This document shows, one piece after another, positions 58,659 to 64,000 of a DNA stretch of 64,000 bases. Location of the stretch: NCBI RefSeq assembly GCF_933208505.1, contig NZ_CAKOEU010000004.1; one strand, given 5' to 3'. The DNA comes from Convivina praedatoris (GTDB lineage: Bacteria > Bacillota > Bacilli > Lactobacillales > Lactobacillaceae). The translations under genes and the position numbers were made by a program. The notes beneath the pieces were generated by a model that saw nothing but the letters and a program-made list of their open reading frames with translations, was not told the origin of the DNA and searched no databases. Position 1 is the first letter of the stretch; every line of letters starts with the position of its first letter.

Positions 58659-61152
58659 ATCTAAACTAAATAAAATCCTATTTCTGGGGGCTGGACCCAA
58701 TGATTTTGGGATTCAGGGCGAAAATGATGCGGCTATTTATCAGGTTTTGCCTGAATTACATGGGCATGGCTATCACGTTTTTGTGGTTGATGATAATCCC
58801 TATTCGGTCGCTTTGGAGAGTGTTGCGGCGACAACTTTTTGGGAACCTTTAACCGTCACCAATATAAAAAAAATCATTAAAGACCATCAAATTGATGCAG
58901 TGGCGCCTCTATTTGGAGGACATCGAGCCTTACGACTTTGGAATCAAATATTAAATGAATGGCATACTGATGATGGCCAAATTCCGCGTACTTTGGGCTT
59001 AAATCCGGCAGTACTACGTGAATCAGCCGATATTACTCAGTTAAATCAACTATTAATCGATGCCGGTTTGCCCGTGATTCAAAGTAAAATTGCAAAATCC
59101 CAAACTGAAGTTAACGAATTAATGCGGTCGTTATCCTTACCCTTGGTGGTTCGGGCCAACAATCCTGTGCAAAGTAACACCCGCCAAATTGTTGAACGCT
59201 TGGACGATTTAGAGCAGGTTGTCGACGAGGTTAAAAGTCAGTCCCTCCTAGATGAAGTGTTAATTTCTAAGGCCATTAATGGTATGAAAGAGGTTAGCCT
59301 GGAGGTTTTACGTGATTACCGTGGTAATTGTTTGCAGGTTGGTGCCAGTGAGGATATGGATCCTATTGGGATTCACACGGCTGATTCGCTTAGTGTTTCC
59401 CCGGTTTTAACGATTCAAGATCGTTTTATGGAACAAATGCGCTCCTATGCCTTTCAAGTGGCTGATTTATTGCAGATACAAGGAGCCTTGCACCTGCAAT
59501 TTGCCGTGAGTGAAGTTACTGGTAAAATCTACATCATTAAAATTGCGCCTTATATTGATCAAATGGCTACTCGAATGGCTTTGGTAACTGGTTATCCGAT
59601 GCTATTGGTTGCCATGTATTTGTCTTTGGGACAGGCGTTTGAAGATATTGTGTTACCCCACAATTTCCATCCGAAAACGGCCATGATGGAGCCAATGATG
59701 GATCACATTGCCGTTAAGTTACCAGTTTTCCCCTTTGGTGATCTACACGCCAGTGGGGTTGAAGTCGACCGCAACCTAAGTAGTATTCAAAAATCGGTAG
59801 GTTCGACGATTGGATTTGGTCGGACCTTTATCGAAGCCTTGGAAAAGGCGATTCGGGCCGCCCACTTTAATAACCGGGGCTTTTCGCCAACCTACATGGA
59901 ACATATTTCTGATGATGAATTAATTCAGCAGTTGATTCATCCCCAAGATAATCGAGTTTTGTTATTTATTGAAGCGATACGACGGGGCTATGAAGTTGAC
60001 GAATTGACAGAATTAAGTCATATTGATGCCTTTTATTTCTACCAGTTAAAGCATCTAATCGCTTTAGAACAAATGGTGGAAGCTAAAATTGATGATCCTA
60101 ATATGTTGAAACAGGCTAAACAAGCTGGCTTGTCCGACGGCTTGATTGCTCGTTTTTGGCATAGTGATTTTCAGTCAATTCGCCGCTTAGCTCGTCAAAA
60201 TGATATTCAACCAACCTATAAAGCCTTAGAACCTTCTGCTGGGGAATTTCCGGAGAATGCTCACCAGTATTACGCCACCTTTGAGACAGAAGATGAGTCG
60301 ACTCCCTTGGGTAAAGATAGTATTCTTGTCGTTGGTTCGGGGGCCTTTCGTTTAGGTGAATCGGCTTCGGGCGGTTATGCAACGACGATTATTTTATCGG
60401 AATTACGTCGGTTGCAGTATCACACGGTTGCGATGAACAATAACAGCAGTGACGCAACCTTGTTGCCTCACATTTCAGATAAACAGTACCTTGAACCGCT
60501 TGAAATTTCTGATGTAATGGCCGTGGTTGATAAAGAACAACCGCAGGCAATTATGGTGCCAGGTAACCGAAAAAAGTTGATTAAAGTCTTAGAGGAATTG
60601 GGCCAACGGGTGTTGATTTTACCCCGTGAAAAGCATTTAGCTAATGGACCGGAAAATCACAAGTCAGAATTTTCTTTGAATTTTTTCTACGATGGCGTAG
60701 AAGTCTATCCTTTGATCGTTGGACAACACCGCGCAGGGGAAATGCGCCTATTAAATCAAGCTTTAGACATCAAGGAAGATTTGAATGATTTGAATTTGCC
60801 TAGCCCTGGACTTTATCAAATTATTTGGCGAGCAGATGTCAATGAATGGATTAACCAGGTTGAAATTCCAGATTTGTCACATGATACTTGGTTGCGACCA
60901 GTATCATATGGTCAGGTAGCCTATTTGAGTAAGGCCATGGGCATTCATTTTCTGCGTTTAATTGTGCGGGCTATGTTAGATGAATTGACGCCCCGTGATT
61001 GGGAGATGCTGCAAATGATTTCCAAAAATCCGCCCCATGTTCAGCAGTGGATGACCAAGGCTTTAACTAACTATCAACTACACTTGCAACCTAGTGGCCC
61101 GATTGATACGACCCGATTTGAGATGGGTGTGAAGGTGGTTAATGATGAGTAA
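58639..61152 (+). CDS. CarB-like protein, truncated, ATP-grasp sites lost
   Basis: An 837-residue homologue of the large subunit, normally about 1060. ATG 58639 inside the carA end is chosen; a start at 58609 also exists. The first half follows CarB in outline (ILFLGAGPNDFGIQGENDAA; WEPLTVTNIKKII; SIGFGR-like GSTIGFGRTFIEAL). The phosphate loop after Arg169 is NNPVQSNTR instead of a Gly-rich run, and the metal-binding EVNPR is KIAPY near residue 300. The second half begins SILVVGSGAFRLGESASGGYATT but lacks a recognisable second ATP-grasp domain. The C-terminus does not look like the allosteric domain. Intact frame, no stops: a maintained pseudoenzyme is the best reading. Confidence 0.8.
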   Translation: MSNSTTKSKLNKILFLGAGPNDFGIQGENDAAIYQVLPELHGHGYHVFVVDDNPYSVALESVAATTFWEPLTVTNIKKIIKDHQIDAVAPLFGGHRALRLWNQILNEWHTDDGQIPRTLGLNPAVLRESADITQLNQLLIDAGLPVIQSKIAKSQTEVNELMRSLSLPLVVRANNPVQSNTRQIVERLDDLEQVVDEVKSQSLLDEVLISKAINGMKEVSLEVLRDYRGNCLQVGASEDMDPIGIHTADSLSVSPVLTIQDRFMEQMRSYAFQVADLLQIQGALHLQFAVSEVTGKIYIIKIAPYIDQMATRMALVTGYPMLLVAMYLSLGQAFEDIVLPHNFHPKTAMMEPMMDHIAVKLPVFPFGDLHASGVEVDRNLSSIQKSVGSTIGFGRTFIEALEKAIRAAHFNNRGFSPTYMEHISDDELIQQLIHPQDNRVLLFIEAIRRGYEVDELTELSHIDAFYFYQLKHLIALEQMVEAKIDDPNMLKQAKQAGLSDGLIARFWHSDFQSIRRLARQNDIQPTYKALEPSAGEFPENAHQYYATFETEDESTPLGKDSILVVGSGAFRLGESASGGYATTIILSELRRLQYHTVAMNNNSSDATLLPHISDKQYLEPLEISDVMAVVDKEQPQAIMVPGNRKKLIKVLEELGQRVLILPREKHLANGPENHKSEFSLNFFYDGVEVYPLIVGQHRAGEMRLLNQALDIKEDLNDLNLPSPGLYQIIWRADVNEWINQVEIPDLSHDTWLRPVSYGQVAYLSKAMGIHFLRLIVRAMLDELTPRDWEMLQMISKNPPHVQQWMTKALTNYQLHLQPSGPIDTTRFEMGVKVVNDE

Positions 61153-61450
61153 TAAAAAGTATCCAACTGAAAAAATTATTGGGTTGATGGTTGAACAAGA
61201 TCCTTCGGGGAACTACTTACCCCAAGCTCATGCCAAAGCCCATACCTGGCGGATCGGTAAGCATACTAAAGGAAAGTTTTTTGAGTTGGGACAAGTTTTT
61301 TTAACTGAAAATGGACAAGCAGTAGCAGTTATTGATCGTGCGCCCTTGGCCTTTAATCAACGCCATGATTATCAGCCTTTGGCACGTTGGACTAGCGGCC
61401 AAGTAAATATAATGGCCTTACAAGCTTGGATAACATCTAAAAAAGGTTAA
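61142..61450 (+). CDS. Hypothetical protein coupled to the CarB-like gene
   Basis: A 102-residue soluble protein starting at ATG 61142 (or 61145), inside the end of the CarB-like gene, so made from the same transcript. It has strands IIGLMVEQDPSGNYLPQ, KGKFFELGQVFLTENGQAVAVIDR and a C-terminal helix QVNIMALQAWI. No family recognised. Its overlap with the pseudo-CarB suggests a shared process. Confidence 0.6.
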   Translation: MMSNKKYPTEKIIGLMVEQDPSGNYLPQAHAKAHTWRIGKHTKGKFFELGQVFLTENGQAVAVIDRAPLAFNQRHDYQPLARWTSGQVNIMALQAWITSKKG

Positions 61451-61521
61451 CTTTTGTTGATTAATGCTTACAATATATTCGAAAGGAGCATGCAGTTTGA
61501 CTACATGTAAACAGGAGATAT

Positions 61522-62193
61522 ATGTCAGACCAGCCAATTCGGGACTATTATGGGTCCGGAAATATTAGCCCACTAGTTGATGATGATCTACTAGCCGCAT
61601 CAATTCTTTCACCTAATATCCGTTATAAACAGGCCGCTCAGTTGGCTTTAATAAAAAAACAGCAAAAAATAGCTGAAGCAATAAAGACTGATTTAACTCT
61701 AACGGATAGACAAAAGCAAGCTCAAATGGCTGCTTTAAGCCAAGAGTTAGGGCAAGCAAAATTGGCTTTATTCCGGGCTAATAGTTGGTCAGCCATTCAA
61801 CGAATTATGCAACGGGCTGATTTAGCTATGGCTCAGCAACATGCAATTGGTCTAGCGTTAAAGCTGCAAAAACGACAAGCCCAAGCGAGTATTAGGCAAA
61901 GTAGCCAGCAACTATTTTTAAAGATTAATAACGATACTAGTTTGTCTCGAACTGACAAGAATCAACAGCAGGAAAAGATTCGGATTGAAGAACGCAAGGC
62001 TAACCAAATTATTGATCAAGCCCAGGATGCTCAGCAAATTGCTAACGGAAAAAATATGGGCCTGTTTAAAATCAAGCATCAGGCGTCATTATTGACCAAT
62101 TTTAGTCAACCAGATAGCTTTGGTTTACCAAAGCCATTTAGTCTGGAACAGTGGCGGGCTGATTTGAAGGGCTTCTTTGAAAAAGAAAATTGA
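61522..62193 (+). CDS. Helical protein of unknown function
   Basis: A 223-residue, Gln/Lys/Ala-rich, probably all-helical protein with coiled-coil segments (about 40-180) and a C-terminal SLEQWRADLKGFFEKEN helix. No membrane or signal segment and no known motif. The clear GGAGATAT site precedes ATG 61522; a TTGATT...TACAAT promoter lies about 60 bases upstream, so it is likely its own transcript. Possible structural or DNA-associated role; nothing decides. Confidence 0.6.
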   Translation: MSDQPIRDYYGSGNISPLVDDDLLAASILSPNIRYKQAAQLALIKKQQKIAEAIKTDLTLTDRQKQAQMAALSQELGQAKLALFRANSWSAIQRIMQRADLAMAQQHAIGLALKLQKRQAQASIRQSSQQLFLKINNDTSLSRTDKNQQQEKIRIEERKANQIIDQAQDAQQIANGKNMGLFKIKHQASLLTNFSQPDSFGLPKPFSLEQWRADLKGFFEKEN

Positions 62194-62301
62194 TATAGTT
62201 GTAATTTGTTGTCAATTATTTTTGCTAAATGCTGTTTTTAAAGCTATGATAGGACTTTTATGTGATATAATTTATTTAAAAGAGAAAGTTGGGTAGCTAT
62301 T

Positions 62302-62478
62302 ATGTATCAAAAAGCATCGGCCGTGGTAGTTTCAGGTGCAGTTGGGGTCGCGTTATTACCACAAACGGGTATACGCGTTAATTCCAATTGGCAGGTTGGT
62401 CTTTCTATCATTATTGGATTGGCCTTTGTCGGGGCGCTTTTATCTAGTTTGTACCTCTTTTATAAAAAGAATGTCTAA
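62302..62478 (+). CDS. 58-residue mini-protein with LPQTG sorting-type signal
   Basis: Reads from MYQKASAVVV to LYLFYKKNV. After 19 residues comes LPQTG, then a short polar stretch, one membrane segment (VGLSIIIGLAFVGALLSSLYLFY) and KK: the layout of a sortase sorting signal with almost no protein before it. The gene overlaps the glycosyltransferase start by eight bases. The ribosome site is weak. It may be a small anchored peptide, or a membrane partner of the transferase. No family known to me. Confidence 0.6.
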   Translation: MYQKASAVVVSGAVGVALLPQTGIRVNSNWQVGLSIIIGLAFVGALLSSLYLFYKKNV

Positions 62479-63697
62479 TTGGCTGGTTATTAGTGTTATT
62501 CTACTGGGTCTTTATGCTGCCCTTAGAATTTTACTTGGCATTTTTTTTGCTAATATATATGAGTTAAAAACGCTAAAATTGAAAAAGGGAACTGCCAAGC
62601 CAGCATACTATCATTCTTTTAGTATTTTGATTCCCGCCTACAATGAAGGAAAAAGTATTCGAGACAGCGTTTTATCAGCTTTGAACTTAGATTATGATAA
62701 TTTTGAAGTAATTGTGATTAATGATGGATCCCATGATGATACGTTGAATAGATTGCGGACTGTCCAATTAGAATATCCAAATTTAGTGATTGCCGATCAG
62801 ACTAATGGTGGCAAGTCGGTTGCCTTAAATAATGCTTTGATTAATTATGCTCAGTATGAATTAATTATGGTTTTAGATGCTGACTCAATCCTATCAGCGG
62901 ACGCATTAACCAGGATGAATCGCTATTTTCAAGATCGGCGGGTTTTGGCAGCAGCAGCTAATGTACGGATTAAAGAGGCTCCCCATTTTATTGAATATGT
63001 CCAACGGGTTGAGTATTTTGTTAGTTATTATTTAAAAAATTCCGAAATACCATTGAATATAGAATATATCATTGGGGGCATTGGTTCCTGTTTTCGACGC
63101 GATTGCTTACTGAAAGCTGGCGGATATGACAGTGATACCGTGACCGAGGACATTGATTTGACCATGAAGTTACTGGCTTATTATGGCAATACCACATATA
63201 AATTTGTCTATGCTAATGATGTAATTGCCTACACACCAGCCGTTCACACTTTTCATGAACTATTAAATCAACGTCTGCGTTGGAAATACGGTCGCTTCAA
63301 GGCCCTCATTAAATATCGGGCTATGATTTTTAATCTTAACCCCAAATATAGTTTGTCGTTATCCTTTTGGAAATTACCTAAGATTTGGTTGGAAGAATTT
63401 TTAATGTTCCTAGAACCAGGATTTATTTGTTTAGCCTTATTTTGTTTGGTACAGTATGGTGATTTTTCAACCTATATTTCCTTGGTACTACTTTATGGTG
63501 CCTATGCCTCTTTTGCAGTACTAAATGCTGAAAAATTAACTTTAAAGGAGAGGATGATTTTCTTTTTGACCGCCCCCATGGCCTTTTTATTCTTGGAAGT
63601 CATTTCCTTGGTTGATTATCTGTCCTTGATTCGTTGCTTGCTCCATCAAGATGAGATTTTCAAACAAGAAAGTTCCTGGGAACATGTGGAACGTTAA
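62471..63697 (+). CDS. Membrane glycosyltransferase family 2 (processive, PgaC/HasA-like)
   Basis: A 408-residue polysaccharide synthase; ATG 62471 is chosen over an upstream in-frame ATG since the N-terminal membrane helix (WLVISVILLGLYAALRILLGIFF) starts here. GT2 motifs: NDGSHDDT near 90, LDADS near 139, TEDIDL near 225 and QRLRW near 262 (the QxxRW sign of processive enzymes). C-terminal membrane helices follow (FICLALFCLVQY; MIFFLTAPMAFLFLEVI). It would make and export a linear polymer such as poly-N-acetylglucosamine; the sugar is not predictable. Confidence 0.88.
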   Translation: MSNWLVISVILLGLYAALRILLGIFFANIYELKTLKLKKGTAKPAYYHSFSILIPAYNEGKSIRDSVLSALNLDYDNFEVIVINDGSHDDTLNRLRTVQLEYPNLVIADQTNGGKSVALNNALINYAQYELIMVLDADSILSADALTRMNRYFQDRRVLAAAANVRIKEAPHFIEYVQRVEYFVSYYLKNSEIPLNIEYIIGGIGSCFRRDCLLKAGGYDSDTVTEDIDLTMKLLAYYGNTTYKFVYANDVIAYTPAVHTFHELLNQRLRWKYGRFKALIKYRAMIFNLNPKYSLSLSFWKLPKIWLEEFLMFLEPGFICLALFCLVQYGDFSTYISLVLLYGAYASFAVLNAEKLTLKERMIFFLTAPMAFLFLEVISLVDYLSLIRCLLHQDEIFKQESSWEHVER

Positions 63698-63701
63698 TCA
63701 T

Positions 63702-63744
63702 AAAAAAACGCTGAGTGGTCAATTGACAACTCGGCGTTTTTATT
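63702..63744. terminator. Bidirectional terminator between GT2 and MFS genes
   Basis: AAAAAAACGCTGAGT (63702-63715), loop about 14 bases, AACTCGGCGTTTTTAT. Flanked by A and T runs; ends both converging genes. Confidence 0.8.
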
Positions 63745-64000
63745 TGGCTGTTTGGCGGCGGGTATTCCAAGAAAAGAGCAAGGCGTTGATAATCATGATG
63801 CCAGCACTCACTAAGAAAATTGCTCGATAATCATATAGATTAGCAATCACAGCACCCAACATGGGACCGGCTACACTGCCGATGGCTTGAAAACTTTGAT
63901 TATAACTAAAAATTCGGCTAATCATATTTTGAGGTGAGTTTTTGGAAAGAAGGGTTTGAATAGCTGGTAATAAGGTGGCATCACTAATCCCCACGATAAA
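63740..64000 (-). CDS. MFS transporter, C-terminal part (runs off the right edge)
   Basis: About 87 residues of a multidrug-type MFS permease are visible, reading in from the right edge. Conserved MFS pattern: ISDATLLPAIQTLLSK, then GSVAGPMLGAVIANL (like motif C, G-x-x-x-G-P-x-x-G-G), and a membrane helix AIFLVSAGIMIINALLFSW. The rest lies outside, so the substrate cannot be judged. Confidence 0.75.
   Translation of the reverse strand, partial: FIVGISDATLLPAIQTLLSKNSPQNMISRIFSYNQSFQAIGSVAGPMLGAVIANLYDYRAIFLVSAGIMIINALLFSWNTRRQTAK

Overview
The window looks like the chromosome of a low-GC lactic acid bacterium of the Lactobacillaceae, most likely near Weissella or Leuconostoc. The support is KxYKxGKxW-type signal peptides on surface proteins, a complete lower mevalonate operon (mvaK1-mvaD-mvaK2-fni), the Bacillota order dinG-ypmB-aspB-asnS-dnaD, an EbsA-like protein, and an LLH-type phage holin. 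The genus is an inference; no rRNA is present.

Region 1 (1 to about 23700) is the late half of a siphovirus prophage read left to right. It opens with a type I restriction specificity half-subunit and a late-transcription regulator. A gene-free 690-base stretch follows, packed with RNA helices (two of them tRNA-like) and closed by a terminator; I propose it is a large ornate phage RNA of the ROOL/GOLLD kind. Next come a collagen-like fibre protein in an unusual place, two paralogous mini-genes, packaging (terS, terL), the head (portal, minor capsid, scaffold, major capsid, connectors), the tail (tube, chaperones, tape measure with a lytic transglycosylase domain, Dit, Tal, baseplate/receptor proteins), and lysis genes (membrane proteins, holin, endolysin). 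After the lysin, a 22-base direct repeat brackets a CsbD-like gene and mscL, probably passenger genes. The prophage faces the 3' end of a tRNA-Arg(CCU), the likely attachment site; integrase and attL lie outside the window.

Region 2 (23.9 to 32.2 kb) holds upp, a D-Ala-D-Ala carboxypeptidase, and three surface proteins with KxYKxGKxW-like signals and LPKTS/LPKTA/LPATA anchors. Two of these carry six NEAT (haem-binding family) domains in total, with atypical ligand positions.

Region 3 (32.3 to 42.7 kb) is core: map, rsmF, a DUF1831 gene, a histidine phosphatase, recD2, prs, an SGNH esterase, an aldo/keto reductase, and a T-box-controlled brnQ. Region 4 (42.7 to 46.7 kb, minus strand) is the mevalonate operon. 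Region 5 (46.8 to 55.6 kb) is dinG (helicase motifs eroded), ypmB, aspB, asnS, dnaD, an RlmL-type methyltransferase, a GNAT enzyme and an RNase H.

Region 6 (55.7 to 61.5 kb) is an ebsA-rluD-pyrR-carA-carB-orf cluster. Its carA and carB reading frames are intact but have lost the catalytic residues of carbamoyl-phosphate synthase, so they look like a retained pseudoenzyme pair. Region 7 (61.5 to 64 kb) has a helical orphan protein, a 58-residue LPQTG mini-protein overlapping a processive glycosyltransferase, and the end of an MFS transporter.
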